NCBI RefSeq assembly: GCF_000764535.1
Contig: NZ_CP009571.1
Coordinates: 806,001-870,000 of the forward strand
From: Sphingomonas taxi
GTDB taxonomy: Bacteria > Pseudomonadota > Alphaproteobacteria > Sphingomonadales > Sphingomonadaceae
Reading direction: 5' to 3'
DNA: 64,000 nt
Positions within the stretch are counted from its first letter, which is position 1. Each line of letters begins with the position of its first letter. A model generated the notes under the pieces. It was not told the DNA's origin. It worked only from the letters and a program-made list of their open reading frames with translations, and made no database searches. A program made the translations under genes and the position numbers. Shown here one piece after another: positions 1 through 9,876 of this stretch.

Positions 1-2815
1 CGGACTGACGGCCCGCATAGCGCGGCCGCTTGACCGCGCAATCGGCGGCCTTGAGCGATTCCTCGATCAGCGGCTCGACGAAGAACCAGTAACCGTTGTT
101 CTTCGGCTCTTCCTGCGCCCAGACGACATCCTCGAGCTGCGGCATCCGCGCGATCCGGCGGGCGAGCGCATCGCCGGGGAACGGATAGAGCTGCTCGATC
201 CGCACGATCTGCGTGCCGGTATCGCCCGCGGCGTTGCGCGCCTCGATCAGATCATAGGCGACCTTGCCGGTGCACAGCACCAGCCGCTTCGTCTCGGCAT
301 CCGCCGCACCATTGGTGTCGGACAGGATGCGCTTGAAGTGGCTGTCGCCCTGGAAGTCCGCCGCGGCCGACACCGCCAGTTTGTGGCGGAGCAGCGACTT
401 GGGCGTCATCACGATCAGGGGTTTGCGGAAGTTGCGGTGCATCTGCCGGCGCAGCAAGTGGAAATAGTTCGCCGGCGTGGTGCAATTGGCGACCTGGATA
501 TTGTCCTGCGCGCACGACTGGAGGAAGCGTTCGGGACGTGCCGAGCTATGCTCGGGTCCCTGCCCTTCGTAGCCGTGCGGCAGCAGCATCACGAGGCCGT
601 TGGCGCGCAGCCACTTGGATTCGCCGCTGGTGATGAACTGGTCGATCATGATCTGCGCGCCGTTGACGAAATCGCCGAACTGCGCCTCCCACATCACCAA
701 TGTCTTCGGGTCGGCGAGCGCATAGCCGTACTCGAACCCGAGCACGCCATATTCGGAGAGCGGACTATCGAGCACCTCGAACCGGCCGTGCTCGACCGTG
801 GTCAGCGGCACGTACTTGTGCTCGTCGGTCTGGTCGACCCAGACCGCGTGGCGCTGCGAGAAGGTGCCGCGGCCCGAATCCTGACCCGACAGGCGGACGC
901 CATAGCCCTCCGACAGCAGCGAGCCGAAGGCCAGCGCCTCGCCGGTCGCCCAGTCGAAATTCTCGCCGGTCTTGAACATCTGGCGCTTGGCGTCGATCAC
1001 GCGCGACAGCGTCTTGTGGATCTGGATGCCCTCGGGCACCGTCGTCAGCGTGCGGCCGAGCGCGTCGAACAGCTTGAGCTCGATGCCGGTCTCGACGTTG
1101 CGGCGTTCGCTGCCGCCGTCGGTCGGCGCCGACAGACCCGACCAGCGACCGGCGAACCAGTCCGCCTTGTTGGGCTTGTAGCTCGCGCCCGCCTCGAATT
1201 CGCCTTCGAGCAGGGTGGTGAACTGGTGGACCTTGTCGTCCAGCCATGCCTGATCGATCACGCCTTCCGACATCAGACGCTTGGCGTAAATCTCGCTGAC
1301 GCCGGGATGCTGGCGGATGACGTTGTACATCAGCGGCTGCGTGAAGCCCGGCTCGTCGCCCTCGTTGTGACCAAAGCGGCGATAGCACCACATGTCGATC
1401 ACGATGTCGCGATGGAACTTCTGGCGGAATTCGATCGCCATCTTGGTGGCGAAGGTCACCGCCTCGGGATCATCGCCGTTGACGTGGAAGACCGGCGCCT
1501 GCACGCCCTTCGCCACGTCGGACGGATAGGGCGACGAGCGCGCGAATTGCGGCGAGGTCGTGAAGCCGACCTGGTTGTTGATGATGAAATGGACACAGCC
1601 GCCGGTGTTGTAGCCGCGGATGCCCGAGAAGCCGAGGCATTCCCAGACGATCCCCTGCCCCGCGAACGCCGCGTCGCCGTGGATCAGCACCGGCAGCGAG
1701 CCGGTATGCTCGACGAGGTCGTTGGCGAGCGTCTGGATCGCGCGCGTCTTGCCGAGCACGACCGGATCGGCAGCCTCGAGGTGCGACGGATTGGCGACCA
1801 GCGACATATGGACCTTGTGACCGTCGAACTCGCGGTCGGTCGAGGTGCCGAGGTGATATTTGACGTCGCCCGAACCGCCGATCTCGTCGGGGTTGGCCGA
1901 ACCGCCGGCGAATTCGTGGAAGATCACGCGCAGCGGTTTCGCCATCACGTTGGCGAGCACGTTGAGACGGCCGCGATGCGCCATGCCGTAGACGATCTCG
2001 CGTACGCCGGCCTGGCCGCCGTATTTGATGACGCTTTCGAGCGCCGGGATCATGCTCTCGCCGCCGTCGAGGCCAAAGCGCTTGGTCCCGACATACTTCT
2101 TGCCGAGGAACTTCTCCCATTGCTCGGCCTCGATGACCTTGCTCAGGATCGCGCGCTTGCCGTCGCTGCTGAACTCGATCGCCTTGTCCTTGCCCTCCAT
2201 GCGGTCCTGCAGGAAGCGGCGCTCCTCGACGTCGACGATGTGCATATATTCGAGGCCAACGTTGCCGCAGTAATTGCGACGCAGCGTGTCGACGAGCTCG
2301 CGTACGGTTGCCCATTCGAAGCCGAGCGTGCCGCCGAGGTAGATCGGCCGGTCGATGTCGGCGTCGGTGAAGCCGTGATATTCGGTGCGCAGATCCTCGG
2401 GCATGTCGCGGTGCGACAGGCCGAGCGGATCGAGATTGGCGGCGAGATGGCCGCGGACGCGATAGGTACGGATCAGCATCTGCGCGCGGATCGCATCGCC
2501 CGCCGCCTTGATGATGTCGTCCTTGGAGGGCGCCGCGGTGGCGGCTGCGGCGGGCTTGCCGCCCTTGGCGGGCTTGGGCGCGGGCTCCATCTGGGTGGGG
2601 TCGAGGCCCGCGGTCAGGTCGTCGGTGGTCGACAAAGGCCAGCGCTTGTTGGTCCAGCTCGGACCGCCGGTGCCGGCCTCGAGACCCTCGAAGAAGCCAC
2701 GCCAGCCGAGATCGACCGACGACTGGTCGGCCTGATATTTGGCGTAGAGCGCTTCGATGAACGCAGGCGACACGCCGGATGCGATGTCGCCGAAATCCTG
2801 ACCTTCGTAGCCCAT
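1..2815 (-). CDS. sucA: 2-oxoglutarate dehydrogenase E1 component, C-terminus cut by window edge
   Basis: Thiamine-diphosphate-dependent E1 subunit of the 2-oxoglutarate dehydrogenase complex, which decarboxylates 2-oxoglutarate and passes the succinyl group to the E2 lipoyl domain in the TCA cycle. The frame is open from the ATG at 2815 (MGYEGQDFGDIASG) to the left edge, giving 938 visible codons; the last residues seen, RPRYAGRQS, match the usual extreme C-terminus, so only a short tail is missing. Family landmarks are the N-terminal E2-binding helix, the YGMAHRGRLNVLAN stretch, the HGDAAFAGQG cofactor region and the RRFGHNEGDEP block. An Ala/Lys/Pro-rich linker lies near residues 78-95. 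It lies downstream of sucD on the same strand; sucB and lpd would be expected past the left edge. Confidence 0.96.
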   Translation of the reverse strand, partial: MGYEGQDFGDIASGVSPAFIEALYAKYQADQSSVDLGWRGFFEGLEAGTGGPSWTNKRWPLSTTDDLTAGLDPTQMEPAPKPAKGGKPAAAATAAPSKDDIIKAAGDAIRAQMLIRTYRVRGHLAANLDPLGLSHRDMPEDLRTEYHGFTDADIDRPIYLGGTLGFEWATVRELVDTLRRNYCGNVGLEYMHIVDVEERRFLQDRMEGKDKAIEFSSDGKRAILSKVIEAEQWEKFLGKKYVGTKRFGLDGGESMIPALESVIKYGGQAGVREIVYGMAHRGRLNVLANVMAKPLRVIFHEFAGGSANPDEIGGSGDVKYHLGTSTDREFDGHKVHMSLVANPSHLEAADPVVLGKTRAIQTLANDLVEHTGSLPVLIHGDAAFAGQGIVWECLGFSGIRGYNTGGCVHFIINNQVGFTTSPQFARSSPYPSDVAKGVQAPVFHVNGDDPEAVTFATKMAIEFRQKFHRDIVIDMWCYRRFGHNEGDEPGFTQPLMYNVIRQHPGVSEIYAKRLMSEGVIDQAWLDDKVHQFTTLLEGEFEAGASYKPNKADWFAGRWSGLSAPTDGGSERRNVETGIELKLFDALGRTLTTVPEGIQIHKTLSRVIDAKRQMFKTGENFDWATGEALAFGSLLSEGYGVRLSGQDSGRGTFSQRHAVWVDQTDEHKYVPLTTVEHGRFEVLDSPLSEYGVLGFEYGYALADPKTLVMWEAQFGDFVNGAQIMIDQFITSGESKWLRANGLVMLLPHGYEGQGPEHSSARPERFLQSCAQDNIQVANCTTPANYFHLLRRQMHRNFRKPLIVMTPKSLLRHKLAVSAAADFQGDSHFKRILSDTNGAADAETKRLVLCTGKVAYDLIEARNAAGDTGTQIVRIEQLYPFPGDALARRIARMPQLEDVVWAQEEPKNNGYWFFVEPLIEESLKAADCAVKRPRYAGRQS

Positions 2816-2831
2816 GGTCTTCTTCCTTCAA

Positions 2832-2984
2832 CCCCTCTCCCCTTGTGGGAGAGGGAGGGGCCCGCCGCCGTCAGGCGGTGGGAGGGTGAGGGGAAAGGGT
2901 GTCGCTCAACATCCCCCTCATCCAACTTCGACTAGGCGGCTGCGCCGCCAAGTCTCCGTATCCTTCTCCCACGAGGGGAGAAGG
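2832..2984. repeat. REP-like palindromic repeats between sucD and sucA
   Basis: The sucD-sucA gap is filled with palindromic sequence: a CCCTCTCC/GGAGAGGG hairpin from 2832, a CCGCC/GGCGG stem, and a separate perfect 9-bp stem (2962-2970 with 2976-2984, CCTTCTCCC). The same style of CCCTC-rich element recurs near 6540, 21450, 43565 and 44755, so it is a dispersed family rather than a gene-specific structure. In the mRNA it could pause transcription or protect the 3' end between sucD and sucA. No T-run follows, so I do not call it a terminator. Confidence 0.6.
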
Positions 2985-2990
2985 GTCAGA

Positions 2991-3875
2991 TCAGCCGTTC
3001 AGCACTTCCAGCAGCGTCGAGCCCAGTTCCGACGGGCTCGCCGCGACCTTGATGCCGGCGGCTTCCATCGCCGCGATCTTGCTCTCGGCGTCGCCCTTGC
3101 CGCCCGACACGATCGCGCCGGCATGGCCCATGCGACGGCCCGGAGGCGCGGTGCGGCCCGCGATGAAGCCGGCCATCGGCTTCTTGCGGCCACGCTTGGC
3201 CTCGTCGATCAGGAACTGTGCGGCCTGCTCCTCGGCGTCGCCGCCGATCTCGCCGATCATGATGATCGACTGCGTCGCCTCGTCGGCGAGGAACAGTTCG
3301 AGCACGTCGATGAAGTTGGTGCCGTTGACCGGATCGCCGCCAATGCCGACCGCGGTGGTCTGGCCGAGGCCGGCGTTCGAGGTCTGGAACACCGCCTCAT
3401 AGGTCAGCGTACCCGAGCGCGACACGACGCCGACCGAGCCCTGCTTGAAGATGCTGCCGGGCATGATGCCGATCTTGCACTCGCCCGGCGTCAGCACGCC
3501 CGGGCAGTTCGGACCGATCAGCCGCGACTTGGAGCCCGACAGCGCGCGCTTGACGCGGACCATGTCGAGCACCGGGATGCCTTCGGTGATCGCGACGATC
3601 AGCGGGATCTCGGCGTCGATCGCCTCGAGGATCGAATCGGCGGCGAAGGGGGGCGGCACGTAGATCACCGACGCATCGGCGCCGGTCTTCGACTTGGCTT
3701 CGGCGACGGTGTTGAACACCGGCAGGCCGAGATGCTCGGTCCCGCCCTTGCCCGGCGTCACGCCGCCGACCATCTGCGTGCCATAGTCCAGCGCCGCCTT
3801 GGTGTGGAAGCTGCCGGTTTCTCCGGTCATGCCCTGGGTGATGACCTTGGTGTTCTTGTTGACGAGGATGCTCAT
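2991..3875 (-). CDS. sucD: succinate-CoA ligase (succinyl-CoA synthetase) alpha subunit
   Basis: Alpha subunit of succinyl-CoA synthetase, which interconverts succinyl-CoA and succinate with formation of ATP or GTP. The 294-residue protein has the normal length. It shows the CoA-binding Rossmann N-terminus ([14 protein letters not shown]), the [19 protein letters not shown] block, and the phosphorylated active-site histidine in RRMGHAGAI (His251). The ATG at 3875 is preferred over the upstream in-frame ATG at 3887 because GGGAG stands at good spacing in front of it and [11 protein letters not shown] is the conserved beginning. The gene for the partner beta subunit, sucC, is not beside it: the upstream neighbours are a GIY-YIG gene and mdh. 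Confidence 0.97.
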   Translation of the reverse strand: MSILVNKNTKVITQGMTGETGSFHTKAALDYGTQMVGGVTPGKGGTEHLGLPVFNTVAEAKSKTGADASVIYVPPPFAADSILEAIDAEIPLIVAITEGIPVLDMVRVKRALSGSKSRLIGPNCPGVLTPGECKIGIMPGSIFKQGSVGVVSRSGTLTYEAVFQTSNAGLGQTTAVGIGGDPVNGTNFIDVLELFLADEATQSIIMIGEIGGDAEEQAAQFLIDEAKRGRKKPMAGFIAGRTAPPGRRMGHAGAIVSGGKGDAESKIAAMEAAGIKVAASPSELGSTLLEVLNG

Positions 3876-3924
3876 TGGTGCTCCCACTCTTTATGGCCCC
3901 CGCCGAGGCGGGAACACTTGATAT

Positions 3925-4215
3925 CTAGAACAGCGACTCGAACAGATCGTCCCAGTCAGGGTTCTTCTCTTCGATCAGCCGCAACTTCCACTGGCGGTTC
4001 CACTTCTTGAGCTGGAGTTCGCGGTATCGCGCACTCTCCAGTTCGTCGTGGACCTCGTACCAGACGAGACGTTTGCAACCATATTTCTTGGTGAAGCCTT
4101 CGACCAAGCCGTTGCGGTGCTGGTACACGCGGGCAGGAAGGTCGCTGGTGACACCGAGATAAATCGTGCCGTTCAACTGGCTCGCCATCATATAGACGTA
4201 GCCTGGCTTGCTCAC
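3925..4215 (-). CDS. small GIY-YIG nuclease superfamily protein
   Basis: A 96-residue single-domain GIY-YIG protein. The two signature strands read YVYMM and TIYLGVTSDL, followed by the Arg of ARVYQHRNG and a basic helix (KKYGCKRLVWYE) with a late Glu-rich helix, as in the YhbQ/UPF0213-type standalone members. Family members may nick DNA, but for these minimal forms a role is not established. I place the start at the GTG at 4215 (VSKPGYVYMM): the in-frame ATG further upstream at 4281 lies in a palindromic repeat that would otherwise add an Arg/Pro-rich leader. It sits between mdh and sucD, an odd place for a nuclease-like gene, and such genes often move about with REP repeats. Confidence 0.85.
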   Translation of the reverse strand: MSKPGYVYMMASQLNGTIYLGVTSDLPARVYQHRNGLVEGFTKKYGCKRLVWYEVHDELESARYRELQLKKWNRQWKLRLIEEKNPDWDDLFESLF

Positions 4216-4217
4216 CG

Positions 4218-4288
4218 CCCGCCCCCATGTGTCCCCGCGAAGGCGGGGACCCAGTCTGGGCTCCCGCCTTCGCGGGAGCACAAAGGGG
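4218..4288. repeat. REP-like inverted repeat upstream of the GIY-YIG gene
   Basis: Two related palindromes stand back to back: GTCCCCGCGAAGGCGGGGAC and CTCCCGCCTTCGCGGGAG, joined by CCAGTCTGGG. This GCGAAGGC-centred repeat is a common intergenic type in sphingomonads. It lies between mdh and the GIY-YIG gene and is read through if these genes share an mRNA. A shorter related hairpin (CCCGCCGAGGCGGG) lies at 3898-3912 in front of sucD. Confidence 0.75.
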
Positions 4289-4302
4289 CCGCGGGTTGCA
4301 CC

Positions 4303-5352
<1,050 letters not shown>

Positions 5353-5386
5353 TTAAGAGTTTATCTGATAATGGTTCGCAAGTGCA

Positions 5387-6487
5387 TTAGGCCGTGCCAT
5401 GGCCTTGTGCTAGATAGTCTTCGGACCGCATTTCTTCCAGTCGGCTGACCGTGCGCTGGAATTCGAACCGGCCGTCGCCCTCGGGATAGAGCGCGTCGGG
5501 CTCGGCATCGGCCGCCGCAAGCAGCTTGACCTTATGCTCGTAGAGCGCGTCGATCAGCGCGACGAACCGTGCCGCCTCATTGCGGTTCTCCGGCCCCAGC
5601 TTCGGAATGCCGACGAGGATCACCGTATGATAGCGGCGTGCGACGGCCAGATAGTCGGCCGCGCCGCGCGCCTCGCCGCACAGCTTTTTGAAGGAGAAGA
5701 CCGCGACGCCCTTCAGCGTCTTGGGGACGTGCAGGGTACGCCCCTGCACCGCGATATCCTCCGACGGGATCGGCTCGGTCACCTCGTGATCGGTCAGGCG
5801 GAAGAAGGCGGCGGACAGGTTGCGCGTCGCCTCGGCGCCGTTGGGGACGAGCCAGGTGTTCTGCTGGCCGAGCCGGTCGCGGCGATAGTCGATCGGCCCG
5901 TTCAGCGTCACCACGTCGAGCCGGCTTTCGATCAGTGCGATGAAAGGTAGGAAATGCTCGCGGTTGAGGCCGTTCTTGTAGAGGTCGGCGGGCGCGCGGT
6001 TGGAGGTGGTGACCATCGTCACGCCGGCTTCGAGCAAGGCGGTGAACAGGCGGCTGAGGATCATCGCATCGGGCGAGTTGGTGACCATCATCTCGTCGAA
6101 GGCGAGCAATCGCGTCTCGGCGGCGAGCGCCGCGGCGACGGGGGCGATCGGGTCGCCAGCTTCCCGGCGGCGTTCGATCGCGATGCGGCCGTGCACCTCG
6201 AGCATGAATTCGGAGAAATGGACGCGGCGCTTCTTGTCCACCGCGACATTGGCGAAGAACAGGTCCATCATCATCGACTTGCCGCGGCCGACGTCGCCGA
6301 ACATGTAGACGCCGCGCGGTCCGCCGCCGCCGCGCCCGGTGAGGCGGCTCAGCAAGCCCTTCTTGCGTGGCGCCTCGAGTGCGGCGGCGAGTTCGTCGAG
6401 GCGGGTGGCGGCGGCGCGCTGTTCGGCGTCGGGGCGCAGCTCGCCCGCGGCGACGAGCGCGTCATAGGCGTTGAGGACTTTGGTCAT
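5387..6487 (-). CDS. zapE: cell division protein ZapE (AFG1-like ATPase)
   Basis: AFG1/ZapE-family AAA-type ATPase; the E. coli member acts at the division ring, and mitochondrial homologues work in respiratory-complex quality control. At 366 residues it has normal length. The P-loop is FGDVGRGKS at residues 63-71, with Walker B LLAFDEMMV and the sensor-like MVTTSNRAPADLY segment, all typical of the family. It follows sdhB and the thioesterase on the same strand, so it may be the last gene of that unit, after a 140-bp gap containing a degenerate repeat. Confidence 0.93.
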   Translation of the reverse strand: MTKVLNAYDALVAAGELRPDAEQRAAATRLDELAAALEAPRKKGLLSRLTGRGGGGPRGVYMFGDVGRGKSMMMDLFFANVAVDKKRRVHFSEFMLEVHGRIAIERRREAGDPIAPVAAALAAETRLLAFDEMMVTNSPDAMILSRLFTALLEAGVTMVTTSNRAPADLYKNGLNREHFLPFIALIESRLDVVTLNGPIDYRRDRLGQQNTWLVPNGAEATRNLSAAFFRLTDHEVTEPIPSEDIAVQGRTLHVPKTLKGVAVFSFKKLCGEARGAADYLAVARRYHTVILVGIPKLGPENRNEAARFVALIDALYEHKVKLLAAADAEPDALYPEGDGRFEFQRTVSRLEEMRSEDYLAQGHGTA

Positions 6488-6536
6488 GGGGAGCTCCTGC
6501 GAACGCCGGGGCGCTCATGGTCATTATAGGCGTTTC

Positions 6537-6600
6537 GCCTCACCCTCACCTGTCGGTCGGCGGGAGAGGGATAGATGCCGCAGGCGGCGCCGGGTGCGGG
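6537..6600. repeat. degenerate CCCTC-type palindromic repeat
   Basis: In the thioesterase-zapE gap the sequence CTCACCCTCACC, GGCGGGAGAGGG, GCCGCAGGCGGC and GGGTGCGGGC resembles a decayed copy of the REP-like element seen at 2832 and 21450. Pairing is imperfect. Confidence 0.4.
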
Positions 6601-6627
6601 CAGGCGCGATCGGACAAAGCGTTCGCC

Positions 6628-7074
6628 TCAGGCCGTCGCCTTGCGCAGCGTGCCGGTGAAGCTGGCGATCGTCCGCGCCTCCTGCACGATCAGCCCGCGC
6701 AGGAACAGCATGCGGCCGGTTTCGCGCAACAGTTCGATGCGTGCTTCCAACGGCACCCCGATCGCGCCGCCATCGATGAACTGCGCCGACAGATCGACCG
6801 TCACCGCGCCCCCTGCCCCGAGAACGCCGAAGCCGCGCGACGCGGCGAACAGCGCGACGTCCATGAAGCCGAGCAGCGCCCCGCCATGGACGTTTTCGCG
6901 CATATTGGAATGGTCGCGCCGCGGCTGCATGCGGACGCGGGCGATGTCGTCCTCGACGCGGACGTGCAGCGGCTCGATGAACGCGTTGAAGCGCGACACG
7001 TCCCGGAACTGCCAGCGTTTCCAGCCGGGCAGCTCCGGATCGTCGTCGTAGACGAAGGCCGGCGACTCCGTCAC
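6628..7074 (-). CDS. PaaI-type hotdog-fold thioesterase
   Basis: A 148-residue single hotdog-domain protein. The motif NVHGGALLGFMDVALFAASRG is the PaaI-type N/D-x-HGG...D/E active-site helix, followed by the TVDLSAQFIDGGAIGVPLEARIEL strands. Such proteins hydrolyse acyl-CoA thioesters, but the substrate cannot be read from sequence. Only about 10 bases separate its start from the stop of sdhB, so it is very likely co-transcribed with it. Confidence 0.85.
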   Translation of the reverse strand: MTESPAFVYDDDPELPGWKRWQFRDVSRFNAFIEPLHVRVEDDIARVRMQPRRDHSNMRENVHGGALLGFMDVALFAASRGFGVLGAGGAVTVDLSAQFIDGGAIGVPLEARIELLRETGRMLFLRGLIVQEARTIASFTGTLRKATA

Positions 7075-7084
7075 GCCACGTGCC

Positions 7085-7870
7085 TTACAGGATGCGCTCG
7101 GCTTCCATCTTCTTGATCTCGGCGATCGCCTTGGCCGGGTTGAGACCCTTGGGGCAGGTGTTCGCGCAATTCATGATCGTGTGGCAGCGATAGAGGCGGA
7201 ACGGATCCTCGAGCTGGTCGAGCCGCTCGCCGGTCATCTCGTCGCGGCTGTCGGCGAGCCAGCGATAGGCCTGGAGCAGGATCGCCGGCCCGAGGAACTT
7301 GTCGGCGTTCCACCAATAGCTCGGGCACGAGGTCGAGCAGCAGGCGCACAGGATGCACTCGTAGAGACCGTCGAGCTTGGCGCGATCCTCGGGCGACTGC
7401 AGCCGCTCCTTGCCCGAGGGTGGCGGACTGACCGTCTGCATCCACGGCTTGATCGAGCTGTATTGCGCATAGAAATGCGTGAAGTCGGGGACGAGGTCCT
7501 TGATGACGTCCATCGCCGGCAGCGGGGTGATCTTCACCTCGCCCTTCACGTCCTCGATCGCGGTGGTGCAGGCGAGGCCGTTGCGGCCGTCGATGTTCAT
7601 CGAGCAGGACCCGCAAATGCCCTCGCGGCACGACCGGCGGAAGGTGAGCGACGAATCCTGCTCGGCCTTCATCTTGATGAGCGCGTCGAGCACCATCGGG
7701 CCGCATTCGTCGAGGTTGATCTCGAACGTATCGTAACGCGGGTTCTCGGCGGTATCGGGATCGTAGCGATAGACCTTGAAGGTCTTGATGCGCTGCGCGT
7801 CACCGGTCGCTTTATGAACCTTGCCCTTCGCCTTGACCTTGCTGTTCTTGGGCAGGGTGAACTCGGCCAT
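7085..7870 (-). CDS. sdhB: succinate dehydrogenase iron-sulfur subunit
   Basis: Iron-sulfur subunit of succinate dehydrogenase (complex II), carrying electrons from the SdhA flavin to quinone on the inner face of the cytoplasmic membrane. All three clusters are visible: the [2Fe-2S] cysteines in CREGICGSC plus the later Cys (residues 81, 86, 89, 101), the [4Fe-4S] set in [12 protein letters not shown], and the [3Fe-4S] set in [14 protein letters not shown]. Length (261) is normal. The usual neighbours sdhC, sdhD and sdhA are absent: upstream on the same strand is a ClpP-like gene after 80 bp, and then transcription diverges. Confidence 0.97.
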   Translation of the reverse strand: MAEFTLPKNSKVKAKGKVHKATGDAQRIKTFKVYRYDPDTAENPRYDTFEINLDECGPMVLDALIKMKAEQDSSLTFRRSCREGICGSCSMNIDGRNGLACTTAIEDVKGEVKITPLPAMDVIKDLVPDFTHFYAQYSSIKPWMQTVSPPPSGKERLQSPEDRAKLDGLYECILCACCSTSCPSYWWNADKFLGPAILLQAYRWLADSRDEMTGERLDQLEDPFRLYRCHTIMNCANTCPKGLNPAKAIAEIKKMEAERIL

Positions 7871-7950
7871 CGCCGCAACGCTCCTCTATATGCTGCGTTG
7901 CGGCTATGCCTTTCGTCGGGCGAGTGCAACCCCCGAGAGATAGGCGGCGA

Positions 7951-8532
7951 TCAGATCACATCAAGAACAAGGCCGCGCTGGCGCGCCTCTTCGGCCTCGA
8001 TATACCAGTTGGACGGCGCCTTGCTGCGCAGCTCGTCCAGCGTCACCGACGAGCCGCGGACGATCTCGCGGAAGCCCTCTTCCTGGATCTTGATCGACTC
8101 CTCGATCTCATGGAGCTTCGCCTTGAGCACCGCGGGCAAGGTGGTGAGCGGACCGGAGAGCTGCACCGTGCTGGTCATCAACCGCTCGTGCAGCATCAGC
8201 CGGGTGCCGCGGGTGAGGAACCGCTTCTCGACCGGGAAGGCCGCCATGAAGGTCGCGCCGGCCGAATAGACCGCGACCTTGCCGAGGAACAGCGTCTCGC
8301 GGCCGGTATAGTCGCGCAGCAGCTGGATGTCGTCGCCCATCGCGCGGCCCATCTCGGGGTCGCCGCCGAGCGTGGTGATCGACACGACGAGCGAGCCGTC
8401 CTGCGGCGCCTCGGCGAGCTGCGTCTTGAAGCGGGCGTACATCATGTCGTCCACGGTGCCGTGGAGCTGGATGTGCGGAAATGCCAGCAAGGGGTATTTG
8501 CTGGCGACGTTTTGGCGGGCGCTATCGGTCAT
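7951..8532 (-). CDS. ClpP/crotonase-fold protein, S14 peptidase-like, catalytic Asp apparently replaced
   Basis: A 193-residue ClpP-like protein. By eye it aligns with ClpP over VVSITTLGGDPEMGRAMGDDI, then KVAVYSAGATFM (Ser90 at the nucleophile position) and TRGTRLMLHE (His115). Near the C-terminus SNWYIEAEEARQRGLVLDVI lines up with the ClpP segment around RDRFLSAxEAxxYGLVD, which would put Asn175 where ClpP has its catalytic Asp. It may therefore be a weak or non-canonical protease, or a scaffold. It has no Clp ATPase beside it and is shorter in the N-terminal loop than the housekeeping ClpP. It lies between sdhB and a divergent dehydrogenase gene. Confidence 0.78.
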   Translation of the reverse strand: MTDSARQNVASKYPLLAFPHIQLHGTVDDMMYARFKTQLAEAPQDGSLVVSITTLGGDPEMGRAMGDDIQLLRDYTGRETLFLGKVAVYSAGATFMAAFPVEKRFLTRGTRLMLHERLMTSTVQLSGPLTTLPAVLKAKLHEIEESIKIQEEGFREIVRGSSVTLDELRSKAPSNWYIEAEEARQRGLVLDVI

Positions 8533-8631
8533 GTCGCGGCGAACCCCCGTGGCCCGCCGAGGTTCCCGACCTTGGCGGAACCCGCCGCCGTGGTGGCGCG
8601 CTTGTTGCGCACCCCAGCGAAAGATGAACCC

Positions 8632-9639
8632 ATGAAGCCAGCGCTAAAGCCTCTCGCCGAGCAGGTGATCGTGATCACCGGAGCAAGCTCCGGTATCGGC
8701 CTCGTCACCGCGCGGATGGCGGCGGCGCGCGGCGCCAAGGTGTTGCTGATCGCCCGCGACGAAGCGGCGCTGCGCGAGGCGGTACAGGGCATCGTCGCGG
8801 CGGGAGGGACGGCGGACGCCTATGCCGCCGACATCGGCGACGCGGATACGATGCGCGCCGCAGCCGCGCATGCCAACCAGCGGTTCGGACGGATCGACAC
8901 CTGGGTCAACGATGCCGGCACCGCCATCTACGGCAAGCTGGTCGAGCTGCCCGACGACGAACATCGCCAGCTGTTCCGGACCAATTATTTCGGCACCGTC
9001 CACGGCTGCCTCGCCGCCATCCCGTATCTGACCGCGTCGCGCGGCACGTTGATCACGGTCGGGTCGGTCGCGTCCGACATGCCGAGCCCGATCATGGGCG
9101 CCTATGCCGCGAGCAAGCACGCGACCAGGGCCTATATCGACGCGCTGCGCATGGAGCTGGCCAGCGACGGGGTGCCGATCCAGGTGACATTGGTCAAACC
9201 GTCGGGGATCGACACGCCGATCGCCCAGCATGCCGCCAATCACGAGCCCGGCGAGGCGCAGATCCCGCCGCCGGTCTATGCGCCCGAGCTGGTCGCGGAC
9301 GCGATCCTGTTCTGCGCGACGCATGCCAAGCGCGACATCACCGTCGGCGGGGCGGGCCGCGCGCAGGCGCTGTTCGCCGCGCATTTCCCCAAGCTGTTCG
9401 ACCGGCTCGCGCCGCTGGCGGCGACGATGTTCGTCGATCCCAAGAAGGACCAGCCAGCGCCGAGCAATCTGTTCACCACCACCGATACCGGCCGCGTCCA
9501 TTCGGGCGAGCATCCGGCGGCGCGGCAGACCAGCCTGTATACCGCCGCGGCGAAACATTCGGGGCTGACCACGGCGCTGGTCGCGATCGCCGCGGCGGGC
9601 GCCGGCGCCTTCCTCTACGGCCGGAAGGATGCGGCGTGA
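8632..9639 (+). CDS. short-chain dehydrogenase/reductase with C-terminal membrane segment
   Basis: NAD(P)-dependent short-chain dehydrogenase of 335 residues. The cofactor motif TGASSGIG lies at residues 16-23, NDAGTAIYG is the variant NAG strand, and the catalytic YAASK is Tyr158/Lys162. Past the roughly 250-residue core comes an extension ending in a hydrophobic stretch (TALVAIAAAGAGAFLYGRK), suggesting a single membrane anchor; this form is common in sphingomonads and its substrate is unknown. The ATG at 8632 gives MKPALKPLAEQVIVITG right at the family start. Its stop overlaps the start of the next small gene. Confidence 0.9.
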   Translation: MKPALKPLAEQVIVITGASSGIGLVTARMAAARGAKVLLIARDEAALREAVQGIVAAGGTADAYAADIGDADTMRAAAAHANQRFGRIDTWVNDAGTAIYGKLVELPDDEHRQLFRTNYFGTVHGCLAAIPYLTASRGTLITVGSVASDMPSPIMGAYAASKHATRAYIDALRMELASDGVPIQVTLVKPSGIDTPIAQHAANHEPGEAQIPPPVYAPELVADAILFCATHAKRDITVGGAGRAQALFAAHFPKLFDRLAPLAATMFVDPKKDQPAPSNLFTTTDTGRVHSGEHPAARQTSLYTAAAKHSGLTTALVAIAAAGAGAFLYGRKDAA

Positions 9640-9872
9640 GCGATATCGAATGGCAGATGAGCGCCGTCCTCGCCAACGTCGACCGCGGCGGCAACGAGGT
9701 TCCCGAGGTGACCAATCTCGCCGATGCGGTGCGGGCGTGGCTGGCGCTCGACAACGGCCTGCAGAATGACGCGGTGCTGCGTCCCGAACGCGCGGTCGAC
9801 GTCGATGGCGAGCCGGTCGCGGTGTTCGCCGGGCAGGCGATCCGCGCTCTGGCGGCACGACTGAGCGGCTGA
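9636..9872 (+). CDS. small hypothetical protein coupled to the dehydrogenase gene
   Basis: A 78-residue acidic protein (MSDIEWQMSAVLANVDRGG at the start) with no recognised domain, signal peptide or membrane segment. It begins at a GTG whose last bases form the TGA stop of the dehydrogenase (GTGA overlap), a strong sign of translational coupling and a shared mRNA. I do not recognise a family; the pairing is the only functional hint. It ends five bases before the convergent glycoside hydrolase gene. Confidence 0.7.
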   Translation: MSDIEWQMSAVLANVDRGGNEVPEVTNLADAVRAWLALDNGLQNDAVLRPERAVDVDGEPVAVFAGQAIRALAARLSG

Positions 9873-9876
9873 ACCG

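Noticed and set aside
338-2935. 865-codon open frame on the plus strand
   Set aside because: Antisense to sucA in very GC-rich DNA; the Arg/Asp/His/Val-rich composition is that of a reverse-complement shadow and no motif is present.
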